DNA of 64,000 nucleotides. Source: Methanobrevibacter sp. (GTDB lineage: Archaea; Methanobacteriota; Methanobacteria; Methanobacteriales; Methanobacteriaceae). Numbering within the stretch: the first letter of the stretch is position 1; every line of letters begins with the position of its first letter. The translations under genes and the position numbers were made by a program. Positions 38,134-48,409 of this stretch are shown here, piece by piece. The notes beneath the pieces were generated by a model, which saw only the letters and a program-made list of their open reading frames with translations, was not told the origin of the DNA and ran no database searches. Location of the stretch: NCBI RefSeq assembly GCF_030539665.1, contig NZ_JAUNXR010000003.1, forward strand, positions 212,037 to 276,036, written 5' to 3'.

Positions 38134-38907
38134 ATGAAATATAAAATACTGGAAAACCCAAATCATGAAAGTGCTTATGAACTCGTATCAGAAGCATTGC
38201 GTAAAAAAGCTACTGTTTACATATTTGCCAGCTGCAAAATAGAATATGAAGGACGTGCACTCAGTCAATTAAATTGGGGAGAAAGAATAATATTGATTAA
38301 ACCGGACGGATCATTTTTAGTTCATCAGGATAAAAAAGTAGAACCTGTAAATTGGCAACCTCCAAAATCAAAAGCCAGAACCTATTTGAAGGACAAAACC
38401 CTTTTCCTGGAAAGCCATAGAAGAACTCCAAAAGAGCTGTTGACTGTGGAATTGGGAAAAATCCATATTATTAACTATACCAACGTGGAAGACTTTGAAG
38501 AATTAGAACAGGCAGGTTATGAAAAAGATATGGGCGACATGATTATGAAAAGGCCACATATCATAGAAGAAGGGTTTAAGCCAACTGCAAGAGAATATAG
38601 TGTGGAACATGGGTTTATTGATATTTTAGGAAAGGACAAGAACAACAATTTAATGGTTCTAGAATTAAAATGCAGAAAAGCAGGAGTTAGTGCCGTAAAA
38701 CAATTGAAAAGATATCTTACAGATTTTGAAGACGATGAAGATTCCCTAACTAACCATAAAACAAAAGAAATAAGAGGAATCCTAGTGGCACCATCGATAG
38801 ATGAAGATGCCAAAGAACTAATTGAAGAAGAAGGAATAGAATTTATTTCTATGGAAGCACCAAAAGAATTGAAAAGAGATAAAAAGGTTACTTTAGATAT
38901 TTTCTAA
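38134..38907 (+). CDS. nucS: Endonuclease NucS / EndoMS
   Basis: 257 residues. NucS cuts branched or mismatched DNA and works with PCNA. The N-terminal dimer domain holds KKATVYIFASCKIEYEGRA near residue 24. The C-terminal RecB-like nuclease carries GFIDILGKDKNNNLMVLELK near 156, followed by KAGVSAVKQLKRYL, giving the Asp-Glu-Lys metal site. Archaea without MutS-MutL mismatch repair rely on it. No Shine-Dalgarno precedes ATG 38134. The end overlaps the opposite gene by 4 bp. Confidence 0.93.
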   Translation: MKYKILENPNHESAYELVSEALRKKATVYIFASCKIEYEGRALSQLNWGERIILIKPDGSFLVHQDKKVEPVNWQPPKSKARTYLKDKTLFLESHRRTPKELLTVELGKIHIINYTNVEDFEELEQAGYEKDMGDMIMKRPHIIEEGFKPTAREYSVEHGFIDILGKDKNNNLMVLELKCRKAGVSAVKQLKRYLTDFEDDEDSLTNHKTKEIRGILVAPSIDEDAKELIEEEGIEFISMEAPKELKRDKKVTLDIF

Positions 38908-39389
38908 AGAATTGATTCATCTATCCTTTCCATTTCTTTTTTATGGTGTTCAAGAGTATGTTTATTTGCAGGGATGGATTGTGTTACATGACATTCCTTT
39001 TCAAGCTTGTAAATCAAATAATCTTCATTCTCTAAAGGAATGGAATCCCCATTATCCAACAATTCCAACTTATCCAATTCTTCAACAATATTATCATACT
39101 CTTTTTGTTCCAATTCAATTATATCATTTAGATCCATTTCACGGACCTTAGGATTGATTTGTAAGGCAATAACCACAAACCCATTCACAGCAGTTCCGTT
39201 AAGATCAAATTCCGCCCTTCTGATTTCATCCATTGATAGCTTAACATGATCCACTGTGCTTTCTGTAACTGGAATTTCATTTGATAAACCTACTTGGTTA
39301 ATTTCATATTCATTTTCCCAATTTCCAAGTTTATAAATTGCATAATTAATATCATCCGCATCAATATTTTTGTTTTCAGAATTAACCAT
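38904..39389 (-). CDS. Hypothetical protein with an internal repeat
   Basis: 161 residues. Two halves share the order Ile-Tyr-Lys-Leu, ...Ile-Pro..., Thr...His...Lys...Met near residues 16-55 and 123-156, suggesting a duplicated domain. It is acidic and soluble, with a long charged stretch between. ATG 39389 is preferred over GTG 39398 because AGGTGGAT precedes it. Convergent and 4-bp overlapping with nucS. No family recognised. Confidence 0.65.
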   Translation of the reverse strand: MVNSENKNIDADDINYAIYKLGNWENEYEINQVGLSNEIPVTESTVDHVKLSMDEIRRAEFDLNGTAVNGFVVIALQINPKVREMDLNDIIELEQKEYDNIVEELDKLELLDNGDSIPLENEDYLIYKLEKECHVTQSIPANKHTLEHHKKEMERIDESIL

Positions 39390-39495
39390 AATATCCACCT
39401 TTTAGATTGAAATTATAAAATTTAAAATATAAAAATTTTTCTTTAATTTTAAATAAGATAACCAATATAAATAAATTCAATAGGAGGTTTAAATT

Positions 39496-40284
39496 TTGAA
39501 AAAATGTCCTGAATGTGGAAATCCTAGTTATGACGGAGCTCCAAAATGTGGAAATTGCGGTTATAAATTTCCGATGAAAACACGCAAAGCTCCTAAAAAA
39601 GAGACTGATATTTTCGCAGATAGTAAAAAAGCTGAAACTAAAAAGGTTAAAAAACCTAAAGTTGAAAAACCTAAAAAAGCAACATCAGTGAAAAAACCTG
39701 AAAAACCAAAAAGTCTCAAGCCTAAAAATACTAAAGACGAAAGCACAATCGAGATTATAAAACAAAATAAATTTGTAATCGGAATAATAGTTGCTGTAAC
39801 AATAATAGCAATTTGTGGAATTGTTCTTTCAGGATCCAACTCACATGATTCAACTCCAGCAAAAACAGCAGACACAATGAATTTTTCAGAATATGGATTT
39901 AGTTTTTCATTCCCTAAAACTTGGAATCAAACAAAATTAACTGACGAAAGCCATGAAACTGCAATTTTCTTCGATGCTGGAAATAATACAATAGTTGAGT
40001 TTTATAATGTTACTAGTGATTACAAATCATTAAAACAGATTAACCAAGAAAGAATAACCAAGGCTCAAAATGAAGGAGATTATATTGATACAGTAGAAAC
40101 CCTCACTCTTGATGGAAGAAATTCATCAAACATAATTATTGAAAATGCTGATGGTGATTATACCAGATACGTTTCACTATTTACTGACGGTGAATTGTAT
40201 GTATTTAAAATCACAGGAGAATCATTGAATAATGTTAATTCCACAGCAATAAATGATATGGTTTCCACTGCTCACATAAGTTAA
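39496..40284 (+). CDS. Membrane-anchored zinc-ribbon protein with an extracytoplasmic domain
   Basis: 262 residues. A short N-terminal zinc ribbon CPECGNPSYDGAPKCGNCGY is followed by a Lys/Pro-rich linker (about 25-85), one membrane helix (about 91-112) and an outer domain (130-262) resembling PsbP/DUF-type beta proteins (GFSFSFPKTWNQT). The start is TTG 39496, 4 nt after AGGAGGTTTA. Function unknown; zinc ribbon plus anchor suggests a sensor or chaperone for surface proteins. Confidence 0.75.
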   Translation: MKKCPECGNPSYDGAPKCGNCGYKFPMKTRKAPKKETDIFADSKKAETKKVKKPKVEKPKKATSVKKPEKPKSLKPKNTKDESTIEIIKQNKFVIGIIVAVTIIAICGIVLSGSNSHDSTPAKTADTMNFSEYGFSFSFPKTWNQTKLTDESHETAIFFDAGNNTIVEFYNVTSDYKSLKQINQERITKAQNEGDYIDTVETLTLDGRNSSNIIIENADGDYTRYVSLFTDGELYVFKITGESLNNVNSTAINDMVSTAHIS

Positions 40285-40290
40285 ATTAAA

Positions 40291-40316
40291 TAAGTATGAT
40301 TAATTCATCATACTTA
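40291..40316 (+). terminator. Rho-independent-like hairpin
   Basis: TAAGTATGA (40291-40299) and TCATACTTA (40308-40316) form a 9-bp stem with an 8-nt loop, followed by a T-rich stretch, just after the zinc-ribbon gene stop. It separates that gene from the nitrilase. Confidence 0.55.
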
Positions 40317-40338
40317 AATTCTATTTTTAAGTGTTTAA

Positions 40339-41166
40339 ATGACTGAAATAACAATAGCTCTTTGTCAAATGAATGTTGTTGACAATAAAGAGAAAAATAT
40401 CGAAAAAGCTATTGAAATGATCAATAACGCAATAGCTAAGAATGCTGATTTTATCGTATTGCCTGAAATGTTTAACTGTCCCTATGAAAACGAAAAGTTC
40501 ATAGAGTACTGTGAAAATGGAAAAAAAAGCGAAACGGTAGCAAAAATATCCGAAATGGCAAGGTTGAACAATGTTTACATACTTGCAGGATCAATATCCG
40601 AGCAGGAAAACAGCAATATCTACAATACCAGCTATTTCTTTAATAGAAACGGTGAAATGATTGCAAAACATAGAAAAATGCATTTGTTTGACATTGATGT
40701 GAAAGATAAAATCTATTTCAAAGAATCAGATACTTTAACTGCAGGAAATGAAATAACAGTAGCTGAAACCGACTTTGGAAAAATTGGAATTGGAATTTGC
40801 TATGATATACGTTTTCCAGAACTAGCTAGGCTCATGGTAAATGAAGGGGCGGAAATATTATTTTATCCAGGTGCCTTTAATCTAACAACAGGTCCTGCAC
40901 ATTGGGAACTGTTATTTAGAGCAAGAGCATTAGATAATCAGGTATACTGTGTAGGTGTGGCTCCTGCACTGGACAAAGAGGCAAATTATAATTCTTACGG
41001 CCATTCAATTATCACAAACCCATGGGGAGAAGTGGTGGTTGAAGGAGACTATGGTGAAGAGCTTATAATTGGAAAAATAGATTTGGATGAAATAAAAAGA
41101 ATAAGAGAGGAATTGCCTCTTCTTAAAAATAAAAGAAATGATATTTATAAATTAGATAAAATCTAA
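40339..41166 (+). CDS. Carbon-nitrogen hydrolase (nitrilase superfamily, omega-amidase-like)
   Basis: 275 residues. Catalytic triad: Glu in FIVLPEMFNCPY near residue 40, Lys in HRKMHLFDID near 112, Cys in GIGICYDIRFPELARLM near 153. The short form fits the Nit2/omega-amidase group that hydrolyses alpha-ketoglutaramate, though other amides are possible. It is convergent with the HEAT-repeat gene and overlaps its stop by 4 bp. Confidence 0.9.
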   Translation: MTEITIALCQMNVVDNKEKNIEKAIEMINNAIAKNADFIVLPEMFNCPYENEKFIEYCENGKKSETVAKISEMARLNNVYILAGSISEQENSNIYNTSYFFNRNGEMIAKHRKMHLFDIDVKDKIYFKESDTLTAGNEITVAETDFGKIGIGICYDIRFPELARLMVNEGAEILFYPGAFNLTTGPAHWELLFRARALDNQVYCVGVAPALDKEANYNSYGHSIITNPWGEVVVEGDYGEELIIGKIDLDEIKRIREELPLLKNKRNDIYKLDKI

Positions 41167-42005
41167 CTCATTTTTTCCAATCTTTTTTGGAAATACACTT
41201 CTTTTCCTGGTTTTTTGGCACTTAATATTTCAATTGCCTTTTTAATAACCCTGACTTCGTTGTCATAGTCATTGTTTTTTCTATAAAGAATGCATAATCT
41301 TTTATAAGGAGAATCTTTTGGTTCTTCTCCTTCCAAATACTTTTCATATTCCTTAATAGCTTTTTGAACGTTGGTTTTTTCTATCTTTTTAATTGTTGAA
41401 AGTGGAATTACACTAGAAACTGTTTCTCCTTTTTCTTTAGCTTTCAATATTTTTTCTGCTTTTTTAATAGCCTTGTTACAGGATTTTTTAAAGTCCTTTT
41501 CATCCTCATTTCTTCTTGCCTGTTTTATTAGTTTGATTGATTCAGGTGTTGCAATATCTGCCAAAGCGTAAATTGCAGCAAGCTTTACACCCCAATCCTC
41601 ATCTTCAAGACCTTTAGCAATATTATCCAATTGATCTTCTGCTTTAAGCTCACCAAGAGCCCTTATAGCTACTTTTCTAACACCAAAATCTTCATCATTG
41701 ACAGAATTGGCGAAATATTCAACGGCTTTTGGATTTTCTGTTTCTTTAAGTGCAAATGCAAAAAAACGTTTGTTTTTACCTTCAGCAGCATCGTATTCAT
41801 TAGCCAGTTTATCAAAAGCTGACTCGCCGAAAGTTCCTAAAATCTCAGCTGCCTTAAATCTGACTTGTGCATTGTCATCAGTAACTGCCACGATTAAATC
41901 ATCAATTATACATTCATCATTACATCCAACTAAACTTTCAATAGCTTCTTTTCTAACAGCTACATCCCCATCTTTTAATCCTTGAATTGCATTTTCAACA
42001 TTCAT
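41163..42005 (-). CDS. HEAT-repeat (PBS lyase-type) protein
   Basis: 280 residues. At least five 30-residue helical pairs (e.g. DEDWGVKLAAIYALADIATPE near residue 118 and DFGVRKVAIRALGEL near 87) form a solenoid for binding a partner. The C-terminal 90 residues are helical and TPR-like. It is likely an assembly or scaffolding protein; no partner can be assigned from context. AGGTGT precedes ATG 42005. Confidence 0.8.
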   Translation of the reverse strand: MNVENAIQGLKDGDVAVRKEAIESLVGCNDECIIDDLIVAVTDDNAQVRFKAAEILGTFGESAFDKLANEYDAAEGKNKRFFAFALKETENPKAVEYFANSVNDEDFGVRKVAIRALGELKAEDQLDNIAKGLEDEDWGVKLAAIYALADIATPESIKLIKQARRNEDEKDFKKSCNKAIKKAEKILKAKEKGETVSSVIPLSTIKKIEKTNVQKAIKEYEKYLEGEEPKDSPYKRLCILYRKNNDYDNEVRVIKKAIEILSAKKPGKEVYFQKRLEKMS

Positions 42006-42113
42006 ATCTCTAACACCTATAAGAATAAGTTTAAAAAGATTAATTTATAATATAGATATTTAACTTTATAGATTTTATGATAAATAATGATATTGAATTA
42101 ATCCAGTGATTAT

Positions 42114-44714
42114 ATGATAACAAAACAGACAAAAAGCTATTCAAAAAAGCAGATTTATAAAACTTTAAACCCATTAGTTAGAAAATGGTTTGATGAAAGT
42201 TTTGATGATTTTACACCTGCTCAAAAACAATCATTGGTGGATATTCATAAAAAGAACAACATTCTGGTATCATCACCAACAGGATCAGGGAAAACATTGA
42301 CTGCTTTTCTATCAATAATAAGCGAACTTACAACACTAGCTGAAAATAATGAATTGGAAGATAAGGTTTACTGCATTTACATTTCCCCATTGAAGGCTTT
42401 AGACAATGACATTGAAAAGAACCTTGATGAACCTCTAAAGGGAATTGAAAAAATAGCAGGAAAAGAATTGGGAATTAGAAAAGCAGTTAGAACTGGAGAT
42501 ACAAGCCAATATGAACGTCAGAAGATGCTTAAAAAGCCCCCACACATACTCATTACAACCCCCGAAACATTGTCAATATTGCTTGTTGCTCCAAAGTTTA
42601 GGGAGAAATTGAGTGCCGTAAAGTATGTAATTATTGATGAGATTCATTCATTGGCAGAGAACAAAAGAGGAGTTCATTTAAGCTTATCCCTGGAACGTTT
42701 ACAACACCTGATTGGACATTATACAAGAATCGGATTGTCCGCTACCGTCAGCCCCCTTGAAGAAATTGCCAAATTTTTGGTGGGATATGAATATGGGGTT
42801 GGCCGTGACTGCAAGATTGTAGACATTAATTATCTAAAGGAATTGGATATGGAAGTGATCTGTCCCGTAAGTGACATTGTAATAGCGGACAGCGAAGATA
42901 CTCGTTTAGCAATGTATGACATGTTGGATGATTTGATATGGGAAAATAAAACAACATTAATATTTACGAACACTAGAAGCGGTACGGAAAGATATGTTCA
43001 CAACCTAAAGCAAATGTTTCCTAATCATTATAACGATGAAAATATAATGGCTCACCATTCCTCCCTTTCAAAGGAAGTCAGATTAGAAACTGAAGAAAAA
43101 CTAAAGAAAGGAGAACTTAAGTGCGTAATTTGTTCCACTTCTCTTGAGCTTGGAATTGATATTGGCTACATTGACCTTGTAATTCTTATCAATTCACCAA
43201 AATCCGTTGCAAGGGCATTGCAAAGAATTGGAAGAAGCGGACACAAACTTCATGAAAAATCCAGAGGAAAAATTATTGTGACCGACAGGGATGATCTTGT
43301 TGAATGTTCAGTTCTTTTAAAAAATGCTAAAGAAGGAAAAATAGACAAGATTAAAATCCCAACTAACTGCCTTGATGTGCTTGCACAGCATATTTATGGA
43401 ATGAGTATTGAAAACAAATGGGATATTGATTATGCCTATGATGTCATTAGAAAGAGCTATTGCTATAAAGACCTTTCAAGAGATGAATATGAGGATGTTT
43501 TAAGCTATTTGGCCGGAGAGTATGTTGAACTTGAAGACAGGTATGTTTATGCTAAGATTTGGATCGATTATGATGAAAATACCTTTGGAAAAAGAGGAAA
43601 ATTGGCAAGAATGCTCTACTCAACAAATATCGGAACAATTCCGGACAGTTCTGGAGTTGCCGTAAAATGCAACGGTGAAGTTATCGGTACTGTTGAAGAG
43701 GACTTTATGGAAAGACTTAAAAAAGGAGATACATTCGTTTTAGGGGGAAACACCTATCGCTTCAACTACGGCAAGGGAATGACAATAAACGTGACACCAT
43801 CAGTGGGACCTCCTACAATCCCATCATGGTTCAGCCAGCAGCTTCCATTATCCTTTGATTTAGCGTTAGATATTCAAAGGTTTAGAGATTTTATGAATTC
43901 AAAGTTCCAATATAAAAGAAGCAAAGAAGAAATAATGGAATTTATATACGATTATCTATATGTAGATGACTTTGCAGCAAATTCCATCTATGAATACTTT
44001 TTAGAGCAATATAAGTTTGCCCAAATCCCAAGCAATAGAAAAATGGTCATTGAATACTATACAGGTTTTGGAGGTAAAAAGTTCGTTGTATTCCATAGCT
44101 TATTTGGAAGAAAGGTAAACGATGCCCTTTCAAGAGCAACTGCATATCTGGTTGCAAAAAGATACAATGCAAACGTTACAATATCAATTTCAGACAATGG
44201 ATTTTACTTAAGCTCAGACGGGAAAATTGGAGGTTTGGAATCATTTAAAGAACTTACCCCTGAAAACTTTAGAAATATACTTACACAAGCCCTAAACAAG
44301 ACCGAAACACTTGCAAGCAGGTTCAGACATTGTGCGGGGCGTTCTTTGATGACCCTTAGAAACTATAAAGGGGAAAAGAAATCTGCAGGCCGCCAGCAAG
44401 TAAGGGGAAAAATACTGCTTAAATATGTTCAGGAAATGGACAATAATTTCCCAATACTAAATGAAGCCAGAAGAGAAGCGTTGGAAGATTATATGGATGT
44501 TGAAAACGCCCTTAGAGTCATAACATGGATCAATAGCGGAGAAATGGAAATTAAAGTAATAAACACTGTTATACCTAGTCCTTTTGCTTTTAATTTAGTA
44601 TCCCAAGGATATTTGGATGTTTTAAATCAAAATGACAAGGCAGAATTTACAAAAAGGATGCATTTAGCCGTTCTTGAAAAAATCAAAACAAAACTGGATG
44701 AAGAATTTTATTGA
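42114..44714 (+). CDS. lhr: Large Lhr-type superfamily 2 helicase
   Basis: 866 residues. Walker [16 protein letters not shown] near residue 53, [12 protein letters not shown] near 174, [10 protein letters not shown] near 209 and [14 protein letters not shown] near 373 give an SF2 helicase core. The long C-terminal region is the Lhr winged-helix and beta-barrel part. Lhr helicases unwind forks and RNA-DNA hybrids in repair. AGTGAT precedes ATG 42114. The flavodoxin gene follows at 10 nt. Confidence 0.93.
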   Translation: MITKQTKSYSKKQIYKTLNPLVRKWFDESFDDFTPAQKQSLVDIHKKNNILVSSPTGSGKTLTAFLSIISELTTLAENNELEDKVYCIYISPLKALDNDIEKNLDEPLKGIEKIAGKELGIRKAVRTGDTSQYERQKMLKKPPHILITTPETLSILLVAPKFREKLSAVKYVIIDEIHSLAENKRGVHLSLSLERLQHLIGHYTRIGLSATVSPLEEIAKFLVGYEYGVGRDCKIVDINYLKELDMEVICPVSDIVIADSEDTRLAMYDMLDDLIWENKTTLIFTNTRSGTERYVHNLKQMFPNHYNDENIMAHHSSLSKEVRLETEEKLKKGELKCVICSTSLELGIDIGYIDLVILINSPKSVARALQRIGRSGHKLHEKSRGKIIVTDRDDLVECSVLLKNAKEGKIDKIKIPTNCLDVLAQHIYGMSIENKWDIDYAYDVIRKSYCYKDLSRDEYEDVLSYLAGEYVELEDRYVYAKIWIDYDENTFGKRGKLARMLYSTNIGTIPDSSGVAVKCNGEVIGTVEEDFMERLKKGDTFVLGGNTYRFNYGKGMTINVTPSVGPPTIPSWFSQQLPLSFDLALDIQRFRDFMNSKFQYKRSKEEIMEFIYDYLYVDDFAANSIYEYFLEQYKFAQIPSNRKMVIEYYTGFGGKKFVVFHSLFGRKVNDALSRATAYLVAKRYNANVTISISDNGFYLSSDGKIGGLESFKELTPENFRNILTQALNKTETLASRFRHCAGRSLMTLRNYKGEKKSAGRQQVRGKILLKYVQEMDNNFPILNEARREALEDYMDVENALRVITWINSGEMEIKVINTVIPSPFAFNLVSQGYLDVLNQNDKAEFTKRMHLAVLEKIKTKLDEEFY

Positions 44715-44724
44715 AGGTGATAAG

Positions 44725-45192
44725 ATGAAAATTTTAATAGTATACTATTCCAGAAGTGGAATTACCAAAAATGTTGCAAACATATTAAAAGAAAAATTAG
44801 ATGCAGATATTGAAGAAATAACCGACAACAACAAATATTCAGGAGCTATAGGATGGTTAAAAGGAGGATTTAATGCATCCACCGGCCGCTTGAGTGAAAT
44901 TAATCCAATTTCCAAAAATCCCCTCCATTATGATTTGACAATCATAGGATCACCTGTGTGGGCTTCAAATATTGCAACCCCTGTGGCAACATTCATAAAT
45001 AAAAATTATAAGGACCTAACAAAGGTTGCAGGATTTGTAACCTGTGGAAGTGGCGGTGGAGAAAAGGCATTGGAAAAGATGAGTGAAGAATGCGAAAAAC
45101 AATTAGAAGCGACAATGATTTTAACATCAAAAGATATTGAAAATGATTTAGATAAAAAAATAAATACTTTCATAGATAAACTTAAATTATGA
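44725..45192 (+). CDS. Flavodoxin-family protein
   Basis: 155 residues starting MKILIVYYSRSGITKNVA, the FMN phosphate loop. GSPVWASNIATPVATFI near residue 73 and FVTCGSGGGEKAL near 100 complete the flavin site. It is probably an electron carrier or quinone-reductase relative. ATG 44725 follows GGTGAT; the longer frame from 44674 lies within lhr. Confidence 0.9.
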   Translation: MKILIVYYSRSGITKNVANILKEKLDADIEEITDNNKYSGAIGWLKGGFNASTGRLSEINPISKNPLHYDLTIIGSPVWASNIATPVATFINKNYKDLTKVAGFVTCGSGGGEKALEKMSEECEKQLEATMILTSKDIENDLDKKINTFIDKLKL

Positions 45193-45207
45193 ACAAAAGG
45201 TGAAAAA

Positions 45208-45582
45208 ATGGCAAAATGGGGAACTGTATTTATAGGTTTTATACTGGCCGTTATAGTCAAAACATTCTTTGGCCTATATGAATTGCCTGGACTATTACTA
45301 GTAGGATTTATAGTCGGATTAATTGCTCATGAAGGTGCATTGGGAGGATTATGGAATGCTGCTCTTGCAGGAGCATTTGGAAATATAGTATGTTCCATAA
45401 TTTTCATCATTATAGCTACACTTGGAGGTGGAGCATTAATGGGCATCTTTGGAGGCCTTGTTGGTTTTACAGTATCTGGAGTTTACAGTTTGATAGATGT
45501 TATTGGAAATATCATTTATTATGTGATTGTAATGGGAATTGCTGGTGCTGTTGGAGGAGCGATATCATCAAAAAGAAGTTAA
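45208..45582 (+). CDS. Small Gly/Ile-rich membrane protein (DUF5518-like)
   Basis: 124 residues, about four membrane helices with glycine-rich packing (GIFGGLVGFTVSGV). AGGTGA precedes ATG 45208. It is followed by another small membrane protein of the same kind, and both may be in the flavodoxin operon. Family assignment is tentative. Confidence 0.65.
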   Translation: MAKWGTVFIGFILAVIVKTFFGLYELPGLLLVGFIVGLIAHEGALGGLWNAALAGAFGNIVCSIIFIIIATLGGGALMGIFGGLVGFTVSGVYSLIDVIGNIIYYVIVMGIAGAVGGAISSKRS

Positions 45583-45594
45583 ATGTGATGAAAA

Positions 45595-46020
45595 ATGAAT
45601 TTTAAAGAAGATATAAAAATAACAAAAAATGAAATTGACTGGAAATCATTGATATTTGGGTCTGCATTTTGTGCAGTTTTAGCAATGATGGGTGCAGAGC
45701 CTGACTTATGGTTTTTCACACCAGTCTCAGCAATTGGATTATTATATGTAGGATATGAAGCTAAAAATCTCTTATGGGGAGCTATCTTAGGAGCTATCGG
45801 ATCATTACCTCTCTTTGGAGTTGCAATTCAAGGAGGGTTAGGCCCTATGGTTCTAAGTGCAACAAATATAATATTCCTTTTATTGACTTGTTTGATAATT
45901 GGAGCAGTTACTGGATTTGTAGGAGCTTATGTCAAAAAAGATAGGGCTGCAGCTCTTAAAATGAGAGAAGCTGAAATTAATAAAAAAAGTAAAAAAAATA
46001 AAAAAAGCAAGAAAAAATAA
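45595..46020 (+). CDS. Small membrane protein with a Lys-rich tail
   Basis: 141 residues. About four hydrophobic helices (about 18-32, 38-55, 60-80 and 90-115), then a C-terminal run of Lys with Ser and Asn. Probably a paralogue of the preceding gene; it shares its glycine-rich core. The stop codon lies in a hairpin with the convergent purP. Confidence 0.65.
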   Translation: MNFKEDIKITKNEIDWKSLIFGSAFCAVLAMMGAEPDLWFFTPVSAIGLLYVGYEAKNLLWGAILGAIGSLPLFGVAIQGGLGPMVLSATNIIFLLLTCLIIGAVTGFVGAYVKKDRAAALKMREAEINKKSKKNKKSKKK

Positions 46021-46040
46021 TTTTATGTAATTATTTTTTC
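46011..46040. terminator. Symmetric hairpin shared by convergent genes
   Basis: GAAAAAATAATT (46011-46022) pairs with AATTATTTTTTC (46029-46040), a 12-bp stem with a 6-nt loop. The stem covers the plus-strand stop codon, and the loop holds the start of the purP stop. Each arm is A- or T-rich, so the hairpin can end transcripts from both directions. Confidence 0.55.
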
Positions 46041-47114
46041 TAATTCTCCTCTTTCTATACCATTTTTGATTTCAAGAGCAATTCTTCTCCCCATACTCAT
46101 TGGTTTACCGTAAGTAAGGAAGCTGTAAGGTGAACTGTCCATAAATGTATTGGTTCCACCATCAGTTCTTGCACTGATTTCAAAACAGATTACTTCCAAA
46201 TTATCGTTAACTAAAGTTTGCATACAGAAAGGACCATTTAAACCAGGAGCAACTAATTTTTTAGCACTTTCAGTTAATTTGTCACCCATTTCAAACACTT
46301 GTGGAAGTAAGGATTCACGAATAACTGCAGGGTGGTTTCCTGTAACAACATATGAAGGAGTTAAAGGTATATCTAATTGGTCTTTAGCAGGCATTCTAAC
46401 AAAACCGTCAATACTTGATTCATATCTGGTATCCATACCCATAACTTCAACAGTGTCATCTAATGCTGAATAGAAGTAGTGAATACAGTAATTACAACCA
46501 GACACGTATTCTTCAATGTGAGCCTGAGCTGCATCTTCGTCATCAAGCCATCCTCTTTCTTTCATGGTTGCTATCTTTTCATTGAATTCTTCAGTTGAAG
46601 AAGCTACAAAGTATCCTCTTCCACCTCTAGCACCTGGGAATTTAACCATTACTGGCCTGTCTATTTCTTCAGGATTATCGTATTTAAATGGAATTCTTAC
46701 ATTGCCCTCAACAAGCAATTGTCTTTCTTTGTCTCTTTCCGCTTCCCATCTTAAGATGTCCCTATTTCCAAACATAGGAACATTGAATTTGTCTTCAACA
46801 TTTTCAAGACCAGCATATGCAACAAATGAACCATGAGGCACTACAATCGCATTCATCGCTCTCAATTGTTCTTGAACTTCTTCATTTACAATATCTTTAA
46901 ATTCATCAACGATAATATACTCGTCAGCAACATTAAAACGTTGATATGGCACTTCCCTACCCTTTTCACAGACGATAGCTGTTCTGAAACCTTCATCTTT
47001 TGCTCCTTTTAAAATATGTAAAGAAGTATGGCTTCCAAGAGTAGCAATTGTAATATTTTCTTTGTCATAACCATCTAAGATTTCGAGGATATCCTCTTTT
47101 TTAATATTTCCCAT
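46023..47114 (-). CDS. purP: 5-formaminoimidazole-4-carboxamide-1-beta-D-ribofuranosyl-5'-phosphate synthetase
   Basis: 363 residues. PurP is the archaeal ATP- and formate-dependent step of purine synthesis, making FAICAR from AICAR. VMVKFPGARGGRGYFVA near residue 150 is the ATP-grasp lid; LEVICFEISARTDGGTNTFM near 310 supplies Mg ligands. ATG 47114 follows AGGATGGT and is preferred to 47123. Confidence 0.93.
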   Translation of the reverse strand: MGNIKKEDILEILDGYDKENITIATLGSHTSLHILKGAKDEGFRTAIVCEKGREVPYQRFNVADEYIIVDEFKDIVNEEVQEQLRAMNAIVVPHGSFVAYAGLENVEDKFNVPMFGNRDILRWEAERDKERQLLVEGNVRIPFKYDNPEEIDRPVMVKFPGARGGRGYFVASSTEEFNEKIATMKERGWLDDEDAAQAHIEEYVSGCNYCIHYFYSALDDTVEVMGMDTRYESSIDGFVRMPAKDQLDIPLTPSYVVTGNHPAVIRESLLPQVFEMGDKLTESAKKLVAPGLNGPFCMQTLVNDNLEVICFEISARTDGGTNTFMDSSPYSFLTYGKPMSMGRRIALEIKNGIERGELEKIIT

Positions 47115-47242
47115 AATAACCATCCTTATAACTAGGTAATAATATTTTTTAACTTAACATCATATAATATTTATTATTTATAATTAGAAAGAAATATTAT
47201 ACTCAGATTATCAAAATATAATTTAATAGGAGATAAGAAAAA

Positions 47243-47773
47243 ATGATTATCGGATTAATATCAGATACACATATTCCAGACAGGGGCAGGAACCTCCCAG
47301 ATAAAGTATTTGAATCCTTTGAAAATGTAGATATGATTCTCCATGCGGGAGATGTGACTTCCCAAGAAGTTTTAGACAAATTAAGTGAACTTGCTCCAGT
47401 TATTGCAATTCAGGGAAATACTGACAGAATGGTTGGATTCGACTTGCCGAAAACTGAAATTGTTGAAGTTAACGGAATAAAAATAGGTTTGAATCATGGA
47501 GAGGTTTATCCAAGAGCAGATACACAACAACTTTTATATATGGCAAAACAGCTAGGAGTAAATATTCTAGTAACTGGACATTCACATCAGCCAAAAATTG
47601 AACAGGTTGAAGACGTATTATTGTTAAACCCTGGAAGCCCAATGGTTCCTAGATTGGCTGACAGGACAGTAATGTTGCTTGAAATTGATGAAAATAAAAA
47701 TGTGGATGTGGAATTGGTGAAAGTGGGAAGTCCGGTTTGCAGTTCCCTTGACTTTAGTAGATTTAAACATTAA
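47243..47773 (+). CDS. YfcE/MJ0936-type metallophosphoesterase
   Basis: 176 residues. The five metallophosphoesterase blocks are present: LISDTHIPD, LHAGDVTS, IQGNTDRM, GLNHGEVYP and VTGHSHQPKI. Such enzymes hydrolyse phosphodiesters and 2',3'-cyclic nucleotides. GGAGAT precedes ATG 47243. rlmE follows at 12 nt. Confidence 0.92.
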   Translation: MIIGLISDTHIPDRGRNLPDKVFESFENVDMILHAGDVTSQEVLDKLSELAPVIAIQGNTDRMVGFDLPKTEIVEVNGIKIGLNHGEVYPRADTQQLLYMAKQLGVNILVTGHSHQPKIEQVEDVLLLNPGSPMVPRLADRTVMLLEIDENKNVDVELVKVGSPVCSSLDFSRFKH

Positions 47774-47785
47774 GGAGGATAAAAA

Positions 47786-48409
47786 ATGGGTGAGAATTGG
47801 CAGCATGAAAGAAAAAATGATCCATACTATAAAAAAGCTAAAAGTGAGGATTATCGTTCAAGAGCATCATACAAATTAAAACAGTTGGATAAAAAATTCA
47901 AAATAATAAAAGAAAGCAATACAGTGGTTGATCTGGGAGCTGCTCCAGGAGGATGGTCCCAAGTGGCTTTGGAAAAAGTAGGGGAAGAAGGAATAGTCGT
48001 TGGAGTGGATTTGAACAGAATAAAACCATTTAAAGAAGAGAACTTCTATGGAATAAGGGGAGATTTCACCACTGAGGAAGTTCAGCAGCAAATAATGGAC
48101 ATTATTGGAGGGAAAACAAAAGTATTGATTTCAGATGCATCACCACAACTTTGCGGAATCAAGAATCTTGACCAATTGCGCTCAATCGACCTGATAAATG
48201 TAGTTATTGAAATAGCTGACAATATCCTTGAAGAGAAAGGAAATCTTGTTATGAAAGTATTTCAGGGCCCTGAATACAAAAAAATGTTGGTTGATTTAAA
48301 AAAGAAATTTAGACAAGTCAAAACAACAAAGCCTCCATCATCACGTAAAAAAAGTTCTGAAATGTATGTTGTTGGTTTGGGATATAAAAAAAATAAAAAA
48401 ATAGATTAA
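47786..48409 (+). CDS. rlmE: 23S rRNA (uridine-2'-O-)methyltransferase, RrmJ/FtsJ family
   Basis: 207 residues. It methylates the ribose of a 23S rRNA A-loop uridine. SAM motif [17 protein letters not shown] near residue 48; the K-D-K-E catalytic set is visible as Lys in [11 protein letters not shown], Asp in SDASPQLCG, Lys in [10 protein letters not shown] and Glu in [21 protein letters not shown] precedes ATG 47786. Confidence 0.94.
   Translation: MGENWQHERKNDPYYKKAKSEDYRSRASYKLKQLDKKFKIIKESNTVVDLGAAPGGWSQVALEKVGEEGIVVGVDLNRIKPFKEENFYGIRGDFTTEEVQQQIMDIIGGKTKVLISDASPQLCGIKNLDQLRSIDLINVVIEIADNILEEKGNLVMKVFQGPEYKKMLVDLKKKFRQVKTTKPPSSRKKSSEMYVVGLGYKKNKKID

Noticed and set aside
44674..44724. 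Longer flavodoxin start at 44674
   Set aside because: It lies inside the end of lhr; ATG 44725 has a perfect GGTGAT.
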